Notes: generated from the sequence alone by a model not told the origin. 33,209 nucleotides of DNA from Candidatus Sysuimicrobiota bacterium CSP1-3 (GCA_001443485.1 LDXQ01000024.1:1-33209); one strand, 5' to 3'. Counted from the first letter of the stretch, positions 1 to 9,200 are shown. Made by a program: numbers and translations.

Positions 1-1126
1 CGCGGCCCTGCCGCCAACGGCGCCACAGGTGCCAGACGAAGGCGGCGCCCATCACCGGAATCGTCACCAGCAGCACGATCGGCGGTTCGCGTTCAATCTG
101 CGCGATGTTCCACATGATCAGCGTCGTGAACGCCAGGAAGTAGAAGAGCGCCAGCAGCCCCAGGACGAAGAAGAGCGGCCGGTCCAGCGGGTGGCGCGAT
201 TTCGACCGGTCCAGGAACGGCACCAGCATCCCCACGCCGATGAGCAGCCCGGGGCCCAGCCCCGCCCACAGCGGCGGCGTGTACTTCACGTACTGGTAGA
301 GCGCCAGGAAGTACCAGTCGGAGAGGATGGGCAGCGGCGTGCGGTTGGGGTCGGCGCGCCGCCCCATCTCCGCGGGCAGGATCCAGCTGACGACGAGCAC
401 CATGGCGAAGAACAGCACCAGGGGGAACCACGACATCTTCAGGCGCTCCCGCCGCGTGCGGTAGACATAGATCTCCATCAGGAGCAGCAGGATGATAGAG
501 ATGCCGAAGTGCAGGGAGTAGAAACGCGTGATCGTGGCCTGGCCGATCGCCGGGCCGCCCAGGAAGATGTAGGCGATCATCGACCCGAAAGTCAGCTGCG
601 AGCCGATCTGGGGGATCCAGGCCGTGAGCTCGTCCAGGTAGACCGGCACGGTGAGGATCGTCTTTGCCGCCCAGAAGGCGCGCTGGTTCCAGATGAGGAG
701 GTACCCGGTGACGCCGGAGATCATCGTCAGGACCAGCCCGAGGAAGAAGATCATCCAGCCCAATTCCCCCGGGCGCTTGTACTCGCCGGCGAAGTACATG
801 CGGTAGATGCGCAGGATGAAGCAGACGAAGACCGCGTCCGCCGCGTACTTGTGCACGCTCCGCACCAGCGACCCCAGCGGGAGAACCAGGCCGCCGATGG
901 TGACCCGCCCGATCTCCCGGGAGATACGGACGATGGAGTCGTAGGCGCCGGTGGTTGTCGGCTCGTACCAGAGCATCAGGATGACCCCGCTGACCACCGT
1001 GATCATGTAGAAGTAGTAGAGCATCGGACCCAGCAGGTAGAGGGGGTTGTACTGGTACTGCGTCTTGGTCTCGTCGAAGAGGTCGAGGTGCTCTTTCCGT
1101 TCGCGGATCCAGTCGGCGATGGCCAT
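1..1126 (-). CDS. Cytochrome b (b6 + subunit IV-like fusion) of a Rieske/cytb complex, 3' end cut by window
   Basis: Membrane quinol-oxidising subunit of a bc1/b6f-type complex. The frame is open to the window edge (375 codons). It starts at ATG 1126, two bases after the Rieske stop codon. Residues 1-225 align by eye with cytochrome b6 (RSVHK in helix B, TRFYSLH in helix D), and about 230-375 with subunit IV, so the two parts are fused as in bc1-type cytochrome b. H92 and H206 match the p-side haem bL ligands. The second pair is missing: the position 14 residues after H92 is R106 (codon CGC), and the positions 14 and 15 after H206 are Y220 and V221. The b6 cysteine that carries haem c(n) aligns with L32. 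The Qo motif PEWY reads S269-D-W-Y272. Family membership is clear; the haem content is inferred from the alignment. Confidence 0.93.
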   Translation of the reverse strand, partial: MAIADWIRERKEHLDLFDETKTQYQYNPLYLLGPMLYYFYMITVVSGVILMLWYEPTTTGAYDSIVRISREIGRVTIGGLVLPLGSLVRSVHKYAADAVFVCFILRIYRMYFAGEYKRPGELGWMIFFLGLVLTMISGVTGYLLIWNQRAFWAAKTILTVPVYLDELTAWIPQIGSQLTFGSMIAYIFLGGPAIGQATITRFYSLHFGISIILLLLMEIYVYRTRRERLKMSWFPLVLFFAMVLVVSWILPAEMGRRADPNRTPLPILSDWYFLALYQYVKYTPPLWAGLGPGLLIGVGMLVPFLDRSKSRHPLDRPLFFVLGLLALFYFLAFTTLIMWNIAQIEREPPIVLLVTIPVMGAAFVWHLWRRWRQGR

Positions 1127-1128
1127 GC

Positions 1129-1800
1129 CTACGCGATGCCCCCCGGCTCCACGTCGGTGACGACGATCTCCTTCCCCCGGATCTCATAGAGGAAGGTGCG
1201 CGGCGGGCGGGGAGCGGGGCCGGAGAGCACGCGCCCGGGCTGCGTCGGGTCCGCGGGATCATAGATGGAGAGGTGGCAGGGGCAGGCCATCAGGGCGTGC
1301 TTCCGATTATCCGGAGGCGTATACCCGCCGTAGCCGGCCTGAACCTCCTTCCACTCCGACACGAAGTTGTAGATGCACCCCAGGTGCGGGCAGATGCGGG
1401 AGAAGATGATGATGTCGCTCTCCTGCCCGACGAGCTGCGGCTTTCCGATGCTGCTCGCCCAGTCCCACGGCAACTTGATCTTCTGCGGCAGGCGCAGCAC
1501 CACGCCCGGCACGCTCGCCTGGCGCAGCCCTGTCGGCGTGTACTGCGGGTACTTCTGGGTGAAAACGAAATATCTGAAGTCCCAGGGCTGGGCCACTTCC
1601 GAGACGCTGGCGGCCACCGCGACCTCGCCGAGCGGGATGTCCTGCGCCGTGGGACTGTAGAGCACTTCGAAGGGTTTGACGTTGGGCTTGAGCAGTCGCA
1701 GCAGCGGCGAGAGAAAGGCGACGGTGGCGCCCAGGATCGGCACCGTCGTGATGAATCGGAGAAACGCCCGGCGGTCCAGGCGCTGCGACTGTGTCCCCAC
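1129..1800 (-). CDS. Rieske [2Fe-2S] iron-sulfur protein
   Basis: High-potential iron-sulfur subunit that takes one electron from quinol and passes it to a cytochrome c. The N-terminus has a twin-arginine motif (RRAFLRF) followed by one hydrophobic anchor, as expected for a Tat-exported, membrane-tethered Rieske protein. Cluster motifs CPHLGC and CPCHLS are both present; the usual Gly of CPCHGS is Leu. About 30 residues separate the two motifs, against roughly 12-17 in common bc1/b6f proteins, so there is an insertion in the cluster-binding subdomain. I chose GTG 1800 because AAGGTGG lies 5 nt upstream; GTG 1809 is in frame and would add three residues. The gene sits between a cytochrome c lipoprotein and cytochrome b, so all three are probably co-transcribed and form one complex. 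Confidence 0.95.
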   Translation of the reverse strand: MGTQSQRLDRRAFLRFITTVPILGATVAFLSPLLRLLKPNVKPFEVLYSPTAQDIPLGEVAVAASVSEVAQPWDFRYFVFTQKYPQYTPTGLRQASVPGVVLRLPQKIKLPWDWASSIGKPQLVGQESDIIIFSRICPHLGCIYNFVSEWKEVQAGYGGYTPPDNRKHALMACPCHLSIYDPADPTQPGRVLSGPAPRPPRTFLYEIRGKEIVVTDVEPGGIA

Positions 1801-1867
1801 TTTCACCACCTTAGTTCAGTGTGTGGGCACCACCCGCGGTTAGTGTAGGGGCGTGGCCGCCGGGCAA

Positions 1868-2788
1868 TCAAGGCTGCTGCCCCCGCGGCGGCGTGTACTC
1901 GTAGACGAACGTCCAGATGTAATCGACCAGCGACCAGATCTCGTCCGTCGTCAGGAACTGCTTGTAGGGCGGCATCAGGCCGATGCCGTCGTAGATCCAG
2001 GCGAACAGTTCGGTGGGCTTGCGCTTGACCATGAAGTCCCGGTCCCGGAAGATGCCGGGGCCGTGCCCCAACCGCCATCCCCAGGTGCGGCGGGCCATCA
2101 GCGGACTCAACGCGCCGCCGCGCCCGTCCCCGTTGGACCCATGGCAGCCGGCGCAGGCCGTCCGCACCGTGCCCACCCCGGGGACCGGGACGGGGAATTC
2201 CCGCTCCTGGAAGATCTGCCGGCCGCGCTCAATGGAGGCGGGGGACGTGGCGAAGGTCCACTCGTAGAAGATGACGTGCCAGCGTTCGGTATCGGTGAGA
2301 AATCTCGGCCCGGGCATCCCGTCGTTCGCACCGTAGGCCGGCTTCGGGCCGAAGGCCGGCATGGCCGTGTGCGGGCGCCCCAGGGTCGCCACCTCGTACA
2401 TGCTGGTCGGGCTGTTCAGGCGCATCTGCACCGTGTTGTGGAAGTTGGCCGGGCGCGAGGGCAGGTCCCCACCCTTCGCCGTGATGCCCAGCAAGCGCAT
2501 CGTGTCGGTGAAGGGGTTCTTCTGCGGCGCTTTCAGGAACGTGGCCAGGGGCCCGTCTCCCACCCCCTCCACCCCGTGGCACTGGGCGCAGACGCGTTCG
2601 AACACTTTGCGCCCTTCCACCACTGAAGGGATCAGGGGCCGCCCCTGCTCATTGGCCACGATCGGCGCCGTCTCCAGTGACACCTCCGGCAGGGGCCGGA
2701 TGGACGGGCGGACGCCCACGGTGGGCTGGCAGGCCACCAGGATGAACATCCCCACGATCAGGAGAACAACGGCAGGAAATCTCCGCAT
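1868..2788 (-). CDS. Dihaem cytochrome c lipoprotein
   Basis: Predicted 306-aa outward-facing electron carrier. The first 20 residues form a lipoprotein signal (basic start, hydrophobic core, lipobox LVAC with C20). Two c-type haem motifs are visible, C67-AQ-CH and C212-AG-CH. Methionines in AMPAFG (about 143) and LMPPYK near the C-terminus could be sixth ligands. The protein therefore looks like two fused monohaem cytochrome c domains. It lies directly upstream of the Rieske and cytochrome b genes, where a cytochrome c1/f equivalent would be expected, and probably accepts electrons from the Rieske centre. The start ATG 2788 has AAGGGG six bases upstream. No similarity to cytochrome f or c1 beyond the haem motifs was recognised. 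Confidence 0.92.
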   Translation of the reverse strand: MRRFPAVVLLIVGMFILVACQPTVGVRPSIRPLPEVSLETAPIVANEQGRPLIPSVVEGRKVFERVCAQCHGVEGVGDGPLATFLKAPQKNPFTDTMRLLGITAKGGDLPSRPANFHNTVQMRLNSPTSMYEVATLGRPHTAMPAFGPKPAYGANDGMPGPRFLTDTERWHVIFYEWTFATSPASIERGRQIFQEREFPVPVPGVGTVRTACAGCHGSNGDGRGGALSPLMARRTWGWRLGHGPGIFRDRDFMVKRKPTELFAWIYDGIGLMPPYKQFLTTDEIWSLVDYIWTFVYEYTPPRGQQP

Positions 2789-2844
2789 GCGGTTCCCCTT
2801 ACGGTTCCACCCTCCGGTACCGACCTCCTCTCGCGCCCCGGCGA

Positions 2845-3315
2845 TCAGGACGCGGCGAGGGCGGCCAGCGCCTCCAGGACCTCGCGACTGTGCCCGTCCG
2901 GGCGGACCCGGCGGAAGATGCGGTCGATCCGCCCCCGCGGATCGATGACGAAGGTCGTCCGCTCGATGCCCCAGTAGGTGCGCCCGAACTGCTGCTTCTC
3001 CTTCCACACGCCGTAGGCTTCGGCCACGGCGTGGTCCGGGTCGGCCAGCAGGATGAACGGCAGATCGTACTTCTGCGCGAACTTCGCGTGCGCGGCCGGA
3101 CCGTCGGGGCTGACGCCGATGATCACCGCGTCCCGCTCGGCGTAGGCGGCGTAGTCGTCGCGGAAGCCGCACGCCTCCGTGGTGCAGCCCGGGGTGTCGT
3201 CTTTGGGATAGAAGTAGAGGACGATCCTCTTCCCCCGGAAGTCGCGCAGCCGCACGGTGCGGCCGGGGGCATCTTGCAGGGCGAAGTCGGGCGCTGGACG
3301 GCCTTCTTCCACCAT
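2845..3315 (-). CDS. bcp: Bcp/PrxQ-type peroxiredoxin
   Basis: Thiol peroxidase of 156 aa that reduces hydrogen peroxide and organic hydroperoxides. The motif DDTPGCTTEACGFRD carries the peroxidatic Cys and, five residues later, the resolving Cys, which is the atypical 2-Cys arrangement of the BCP/PrxQ family. The thioredoxin-fold signature (RGKRIVLYFYPKD) precedes it. ATG 3315 is preceded by AGGAGG with a 6-nt spacer; an in-frame GTG at 3318 is less well placed. The gene follows the BshC-like gene by 24 nt and precedes the cytochrome c gene by 56 nt, so it seems embedded in the same operon and could protect the respiratory complex or use the thiol made by the upstream enzymes. Confidence 0.95.
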   Translation of the reverse strand: MVEEGRPAPDFALQDAPGRTVRLRDFRGKRIVLYFYPKDDTPGCTTEACGFRDDYAAYAERDAVIIGVSPDGPAAHAKFAQKYDLPFILLADPDHAVAEAYGVWKEKQQFGRTYWGIERTTFVIDPRGRIDRIFRRVRPDGHSREVLEALAALAAS

Positions 3316-3339
3316 CACGATCCTCCTGCAAATATTGGG

Positions 3340-4890
3340 CTACGTCCCTGCTTCCAACATTCTCGTCACCAGATCCTCCACCGCGTTCAGCCGGTGCAGG
3401 AAATACGGGTACCCGCGGTAGACTGCCGCGTCGGTGGGACCGCGGTGCTGGTCCAGCGCGGCGAGCGCGGCCTCGAGTGCGGCGACGCGCTCGGCCAGCG
3501 CGGCGCTGAGCCGCTCGTTGAGCGCGCGGATGGCCTGCGTGGCCCCCCGCCGCTCCGGCCGCGTCAGGTCGGGCGCCTCCAGCCGGCGGATCCACTGCCA
3601 CTTCTCTTCGATCAGTGTCCGCTGTTCCGGCGTCGGTTCCGTCAGCACCCGCTCGGGGTTGTGCCGCGCCTCCTGGATCATCCGCTGCAACGACTGCCGT
3701 GCCGCCTCCGGATCGGCCGATTCCGCAAACGGCAGGTACAGCGTCGCGGAGGCCACGGCGTAGATCGGGGGCGGCACGCCGAAGAACTCGGCGATCACCG
3801 CGTCCGTCACCCGATCGTAGCGGCCGCCGCTGACCCCGTGAATGAAGAGATCCACAACCAGGAGGCGGAGAAACGCGGTCAGGGTGAGGGCCCGCGGGCG
3901 CAGCTGCAGGCGGGCAAAGACCGGGGCGGTCACGTCGCCGGGCAGCGAGACCTCGGTGGCCCGGGCATCCCCCTGCACAATTAGCACCCGCCGGTGCGCG
4001 TCCAGGAGGAGGCGCTGCCGCCGGCCGCCCGCCACCGTCCAGAAGGGCAGTTCAATACGGTTGCCCTCTGCGGTGAGATTCGGGAAGGGCTGCGCCTCGG
4101 TGCGGATGCGCTGCTGCTCGCGGTAGGCCTCCAGGTGTGTGTTGTGGATGTCCAGGAACCTGGTGGCGTCCGCGGCGATGTGCAGGAAGAAGGCGCGGAA
4201 CGAAGGGGTCTCCGCGACCATGGACACCGGAACGTCGAGAAGGCGGCGCGGCCCCTCGTAGCGCCGGCGCAGCGCGGTGAGGAAAGCGGCGTAGTCGGCC
4301 GCGGCGGGGCGCCCGAGCGCGCGGAATGCGTCCCACGGCCGGCGAACCGCCTCTTCACGCACCGTCTGCACGTGCCCATCCACGCGCCGGATGAAGTCGG
4401 CCCACTCCGCGCCCGTCGGTGCCGGCTGCCCCTCATACGGCTCCTCCGCGCCGGCGGCCCGCAGCACCTCCCGGCGGCGCTCCAGAAACGCCGCGGGGTG
4501 GGACGGCAGGTCCACACCGGTTTCTTCCATCGCGTCGCTGTCCACGATCACGTGCAGCCCGGTGTGGCCTCGGGCGGCGAGGCGGTCGAGCAGCAGGTAC
4601 TTCACCCAGATGCCGGGGTGCGGAAAGACCGGCTGGTGCCCGGTGGAAAGTAATAGGTCGCCTGCGGCGACGGGGCCGAGCTCCAGCGCCGCCGTGTATG
4701 CCCGAGCCAGAGTCAGGATCTCATCGCGGGCTCGCACCCGCAGGTCGGACAGCGGCACGCCGGCGATGGGCGTGCGCTCCCCGGCCAGGCGGTCGCGGTT
4801 GCGCCGCGCCACCGCCACCAAGTCCACGCGGTTCGGGACGAGGAGGACCTCGCCGGAGTGCTCTGGGATCTCCAGGGGGCGATCGCTCAC
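3340..4890 (-). CDS. Uncharacterised BshC-like protein (possible cysteine-adding enzyme)
   Basis: Protein of 516 aa. Near residue 75 a segment STGHQPVFPHPGIWVKYLLL is reminiscent of the conserved TGQQ..L..GPLYT.YKA block of bacillithiol synthase BshC, and HVIVDSDAME recalls its next conserved strand. The C-terminal third contains a block with FIHG-x-SGGRYDRVTD followed by FFGVPPP, then a helix rich in Ala/Leu/Arg (likely coiled coil), which also fits BshC architecture. It follows a BshB-like deacetylase gene by 14 nt, the expected partner. GTG 4890 is the likely start; no strong ribosome binding site is seen, suggesting translational coupling. Similarity is weak by eye and the family may be a separate, uncharacterised one; function is inferred mainly from context. 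Confidence 0.5.
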   Translation of the reverse strand: MSDRPLEIPEHSGEVLLVPNRVDLVAVARRNRDRLAGERTPIAGVPLSDLRVRARDEILTLARAYTAALELGPVAAGDLLLSTGHQPVFPHPGIWVKYLLLDRLAARGHTGLHVIVDSDAMEETGVDLPSHPAAFLERRREVLRAAGAEEPYEGQPAPTGAEWADFIRRVDGHVQTVREEAVRRPWDAFRALGRPAAADYAAFLTALRRRYEGPRRLLDVPVSMVAETPSFRAFFLHIAADATRFLDIHNTHLEAYREQQRIRTEAQPFPNLTAEGNRIELPFWTVAGGRRQRLLLDAHRRVLIVQGDARATEVSLPGDVTAPVFARLQLRPRALTLTAFLRLLVVDLFIHGVSGGRYDRVTDAVIAEFFGVPPPIYAVASATLYLPFAESADPEAARQSLQRMIQEARHNPERVLTEPTPEQRTLIEEKWQWIRRLEAPDLTRPERRGATQAIRALNERLSAALAERVAALEAALAALDQHRGPTDAAVYRGYPYFLHRLNAVEDLVTRMLEAGT

Positions 4891-4904
4891 GCGCCGCGCC
4901 GCCG

Positions 4905-5588
4905 CTACACGACGCCGTCGAGGCTGCGCAGGCCCAGTTCTTCGCGGCAGACGAAGGCCTCCGCCTGCGGCCGGTTGATCAGGTAGCCCCAGTACCCGTT
5001 GAGCGTGCGCAGGTACTGCAGAACGCGCATCTCCCCATTCTCGTCGGCGAACTGGGAAGTGTAAGCCGCCACGGCGGCGAGCTTGCGCTCGAAGTAGGCG
5101 CCGATGTCGAAGAGAAAGGTCGGTTTGATGTGCAGGTCGTAGTGCGTCGAGATGAAGTGGAAGACGCGCGGCGGGTAGAAGGGCTCGCCGGGGATCTCCG
5201 TCTTCGTCAGTTTGGCGTAGAAGCGGGCCGCCTCGGCCAGGGCGCATGCGGCCACGTGGTCGGGATGGGCGTCGATCCAGTACGGGATGAAGAGAAGGTC
5301 GGGCCGGACCTCGCGAATGACGCCGGCCAGGAGCATACGGTTCTCCACGGTATCGGCCAGCATCCGGTTGGGCAGCGGCAGCGTGATCCGCCGGCCGACC
5401 CCCAAGATGTGCGCCGCCTCCGCGGCCTCCGCCGCGCGCCGCTCCGGAGTGCCGCGCGGCGTGGGCTCGCCGTTGGTCAGGTCGCACAGCACGACCTCAT
5501 GCCCCTGCGCCAGCAGCGCCAGGATCGTCCCGCCCATACCGATCTCGACGTCGTCGGGGTGAGGCCCTATCGCGAGAATGCGGGCCAT
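4905..5588 (-). CDS. PIG-L/LmbE-family deacetylase (BshB-like)
   Basis: Zinc-dependent N-acetylglucosaminyl deacetylase of 227 aa. The family metal and catalytic motif appears at the N-terminus (AIGPHPDDVEIGMGG) and the second histidine motif is AHPDH near residue 110. Length and motifs match BshB1, which removes acetate from GlcNAc-malate during bacillithiol synthesis. ATG 5588 lies 22 nt inside the end of the upstream glycosyltransferase gene, so the two are translationally linked. The following gene is BshC-like, which supports a thiol pathway. A general role in deacetylating another GlcNAc conjugate is equally compatible with the sequence. Confidence 0.9.
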   Translation of the reverse strand: MARILAIGPHPDDVEIGMGGTILALLAQGHEVVLCDLTNGEPTPRGTPERRAAEAAEAAHILGVGRRITLPLPNRMLADTVENRMLLAGVIREVRPDLLFIPYWIDAHPDHVAACALAEAARFYAKLTKTEIPGEPFYPPRVFHFISTHYDLHIKPTFLFDIGAYFERKLAAVAAYTSQFADENGEMRVLQYLRTLNGYWGYLINRPQAEAFVCREELGLRSLDGVV

Positions 5589-6298
5589 CGCGCGAGTTCC
5601 TTCTCCAGCACATCCTGATAGTAGCGGCGCCGGGTCTCGGCGTCGTCGAGGCCGCCCCAGAAGCGCCGCTCCGGGTTCTTGTAGATGCGCGGTACCGGCA
5701 GTTCCTTCACCCGCAGGCTGTGTCGCGCCGCCTGGATCCAGACCTGCAGCGGCATCCCGTAGCCCGGCTCGGTGAGGTCCAACCGGCGCAGCGCGGCGGC
5801 GCGGTAGGCCTTGAGACCGCACCAGGCGTCGGTGATCGGGTAGCCGGTCAGTTCCCGGAGGCGGGCGGTGGTCTCCTGGTTGATCGCCAGCCGGTCCGGC
5901 GGCGCGGGGTCGCCGCCCTGCTCCGGATCGAGGTAGCGGCTCCCCGACACGATGTCCGTCTCCTCTAGCGCCGCCACGAACTGGAGGATCTGCCGGGGTT
6001 CGTGCTGCGCATCGCAGTCGATGGTGACCACCGCGTCGTACCCGCGGGCGAGCGCGTGAGCGAACCCGTCAATCAACGACTGGCCATAACCCTGGTTCTC
6101 CGGATGCGTGAGCACGGCCAGCCGGGGATCCCGCGCCTGCTCCGTCTCCAGGATGGCGGCGGAGCGGTCGGTCGATCCGTCGTTTACCACCAGGATGGCG
6201 GCCTCGGGCACCGCGGCGCGCACCTGGGCCAGCACCGGCGGCAGCGTCTCCTCCTCGTTGAAGAGGGGGATGACCACCAGCACGTGCCGGAACGTCAC
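5567..6298 (-). CDS. GT2 family glycosyltransferase (dolichol-phosphate mannosyltransferase-like)
   Basis: Cytoplasmic GT-A fold transferase of 243 aa. Visible motifs are the N-terminal VVIPLFNEEETLPPVL, the nucleotide-binding VVNDGSTDRS and a DXD-like VTIDCDAQHEP, as in DPM1/DpgS-type enzymes. There are no C-terminal membrane helices, so it is a short soluble or membrane-associated form. The start is GTG 6298, overlapping the stop of the cyclase gene as GTGA, and its end overlaps the deacetylase gene by 22 nt. A GT2 followed by a PIG-L deacetylase suggests that it builds a sugar conjugate that the next enzyme trims. BshA itself is a GT4 enzyme, so this is not the canonical bacillithiol glycosyltransferase. 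Confidence 0.92.
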   Translation of the reverse strand: MTFRHVLVVIPLFNEEETLPPVLAQVRAAVPEAAILVVNDGSTDRSAAILETEQARDPRLAVLTHPENQGYGQSLIDGFAHALARGYDAVVTIDCDAQHEPRQILQFVAALEETDIVSGSRYLDPEQGGDPAPPDRLAINQETTARLRELTGYPITDAWCGLKAYRAAALRRLDLTEPGYGMPLQVWIQAARHSLRVKELPVPRIYKNPERRFWGGLDDAETRRRYYQDVLEKELARWPAFSR

Positions 6299-9200
6299 GT
6301 CGCCACCACTTGCAACTGCGCGTCAATCTCGTTGACGAACTGCATCGCCCCCATCTCGGCGAAGAGCTGCCGCGCCCGCTCCAGCATCGGTCGCGCCCGC
6401 TCCGGCTGGTTGAGCAGCCGCAGGGCCTCGCCGTACTTCTGCAGGGTAAGCGCCAGGTCGATGCGGTACTCGCTCGCTGCCAGAATCTCCACGCTGTGGT
6501 GGAAGAGTGATTCCGCCTCCTGGGCGCGGCCCTGCGCGGCGCGCACCTTGCCCAGCGTGGCCCCGAAGGTCGCGGTCCCGATCGGGTCGCCGTGCGGATC
6601 GATGGCGGCGAGCGCCCGCTCCGCGTAGTCGGCGGCGGCCAGTAGATCCCCTTTCGCCACCAGAACCTCCGCGTAGCCACGAAGGACGACGGACGGGTCC
6701 CCTTGCACGTTCTCCCGGTAGATGGTGTAGGCGGTCTGCATCTCTCGTTCGGCCTCTTCGAGACGCCCCTGGCGCAGATAGTGCATCCCCAGGTGACGGC
6801 GGATACCGGCCTGCCCCGCCGCATCGCCAAGTTCCTGTACCAGGGCGATCGCCTCCTGGTGCAGGCGGATCGCCTCCGGAGAATCCCCGGTCAAGTGGGC
6901 CAGGATCGCCAGGCCCATCACGCTGTGGGTCTCGCTGATCCGCTCGCTGTGCTGCCGGGCCAGTGTCAGGGCCTCAACCAGGACGGGACGCGCGTCGCTC
7001 AGGGCCCCGCTGTTCAGCAGGCATCGGCCCAGCCGGGCCATCGTGCGCGCCATTCCCTGGTCATCGCCCAGGTCACGGTAGAGGTCGATCGCCTTGCGGT
7101 AGGCGACCTGCGCCTTGGTGAGTTTGCCCCGCAAGACGTCGGTGATCCGTCCAAGTACCTCGAGGGCATCGGCTTCGCCTTTTCGGTCGCCGAGTTTGCG
7201 GAACAGCTCCAGCGCGCGGCTCAGCGCTTCTTCGGCGGGCTGCAGCCGCTCTTCCAGGTACTCGGCAAAGGCCCGGTTCAGCCACGCGCGCGCGAGGAGA
7301 TCATCCCGACCGATCGTCGGCGCCAGCTGCAGGACCGTCTCGGTGTCTTCCAGCAGCACGGCGGGTTGGGTCATCCACTTTACGACCTCGCTGCGGCTGG
7401 TCAGGAGTTCGAGCAGGAGCGGGAGATCGTCGTCGAGGCCCGCGTTTCGCAAGACGGCGAGCGCTCGCTCGTACAGACGCCGTGCCTCCGGCAGCGTCCG
7501 CAGGGCCAGGGCGCGGGCGCCCGCCGCGCGGAGCGCGTCGATCGCTCTGCGCGCCAGGTCTACCGCCTTGTCGCCGGTCTCGAAGCGGTAGCGCCAGGCC
7601 TGCTCGTAATGGTAGGCCAGGACCTCGAGAAACTTGTCCGCGGTCTGGGCGGCGGTGGTCTCGAGCCAGCGGGCAAAGCGTAGGTGCTTGTCGCTGCGCG
7701 CCGCCTTCGGCAGGGTGGTGTAGGCGACCTCGCGGATCAGCGCGTGCTTGAAGGCGAACTCCCGCTCGCCGGCCAGCGAGGAGACGGCACGCTCCTCCAC
7801 CAGTTCCCGGTCCTGCAGGCGTTCCAGCGCGGCCACGGCTTCGGTGGCATTCAGCCCGTCGGTGGCGACGAGCGCACCCAGCCAGAAGATCCGCCCCACC
7901 ACGGCGGCGTCCTGCGTGACCCGCCGCTCCAGCGCCGGCAACAGGTCGAGGCGTGCCGCCAGGATGCTGTGGATCGTGTCGGGGATGCGGATCTCCACCG
8001 GGTAGGAGGTGAGGTGCCAGCCGCGCTCGTCGCGTACCAGCGTGCCGCCGTCGACGAGCATGCGCAGGATCTCCTCGATGAAGAACGGATTGCCCTCCGC
8101 TTTGGCGACGATCGCGTCGCGCACGTCCGGCGGGATGGCCTGCCCCTGCAGCAGCTCCCCGATCAGGCGGCGCCCCTGCTCCTTGGGCAGCGGCGAGAGC
8201 GACAGGGCGGTGTAGTTCCGGATGCGACCGCCCCAGTCAGGATGCCGTTCCAGCAGCTCCGGCCGGGCCAGGCAGAGGTTCAGGACCGGCGCGTCCACGC
8301 CGCGCAGGGCCAGGTTCTCGACGAGATCGAGCAGACTCTCCTCCGCCCAGTGGAGATCCTCGAAGACGACCAAGAGCGGGCGCGATTGCGCTTTCGCCAG
8401 GAGAAGACTACGGAAGGCGCGCAGCAGCGCGTCGCCGGCCGGACGCTCCCCGGCGGCCCGATCGCGCGGGCTGACGGTGACCCCCTCCACCGCCAGTTTG
8501 AGCGCCTGCAGCCGTTCGCGCCACAATCCTTCGTAGTCGCGCGGCACTTCGACGCCGAGCACTGTGGCCAGGTCGGCGGCGATGCGCTCGCTCTCCTCGG
8601 GCCCGAAGACCGGGCCGCAAACGTGCAGCACGCGGGCGTGCAGCTTCTCCCCCACCGTTGGTGCCGGGTCGTTGTCTTTGATGCCGCACTCCTGCTTCAG
8701 CATCTCGGCCAGCGGCCAGTAGGTCAGGCCCTCGCCGTACGCCGGGCAACGCCCGCGCAGCACGCGCGGCGGCTCGGCACTGCTGCTGAGGACATGCAGC
8801 AGTTCCTCGACCAGCCGCGTCTTCCCGACGCCGGCGCTGCCGATAATCGTCACGAGGTGATGGCGCCGCCCTTCCACCGCCCGCCGGGACAGCGCCTGGA
8901 GGAACTGCATCTCGTCGTCACGGCCGACCAGCGGCGCGCGCAGCCCCTTACCCGCGGGCCGCTCCGCCAGCCCCGTGACCTGCCAGCGGTTCCGGTCGGC
9001 GAAGTCCCCCTCGACGGCGGGCGGAAGCGGAGCGAACTGGATGGCGAGACGGGTGGCGCTGTAGGTCCGGTCATCCCCGACGATCCCGTCCGGCGGAGCG
9101 GCCTGCTGCAGCCGGGCGGCCAGATTGACGACCTCGCCGGTGACCATGAACTCGCCGGCGTCCACCGCCCGCAGGTCGGCGACCACTTCGCCTGTACTGA

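Noticed and set aside
29-1189. Plus-strand 386-codon open frame opposite cytochrome b
   Set aside because: Composition is dominated by Arg, Gly, Glu, His, Asp and Pro, typical of the antisense of a high-GC gene; the opposite strand encodes clear cytochrome b.
93-1262. Minus-strand 389-codon frame overlapping cytochrome b
   Set aside because: Arg/Pro/Ala-rich with no protein motif; it is an out-of-frame reading of cytochrome b and the end of the Rieske gene.
2890-3984. Plus-strand 364-codon frame over peroxiredoxin and the BshC-like gene
   Set aside because: Antisense to two better supported genes and of biased composition.
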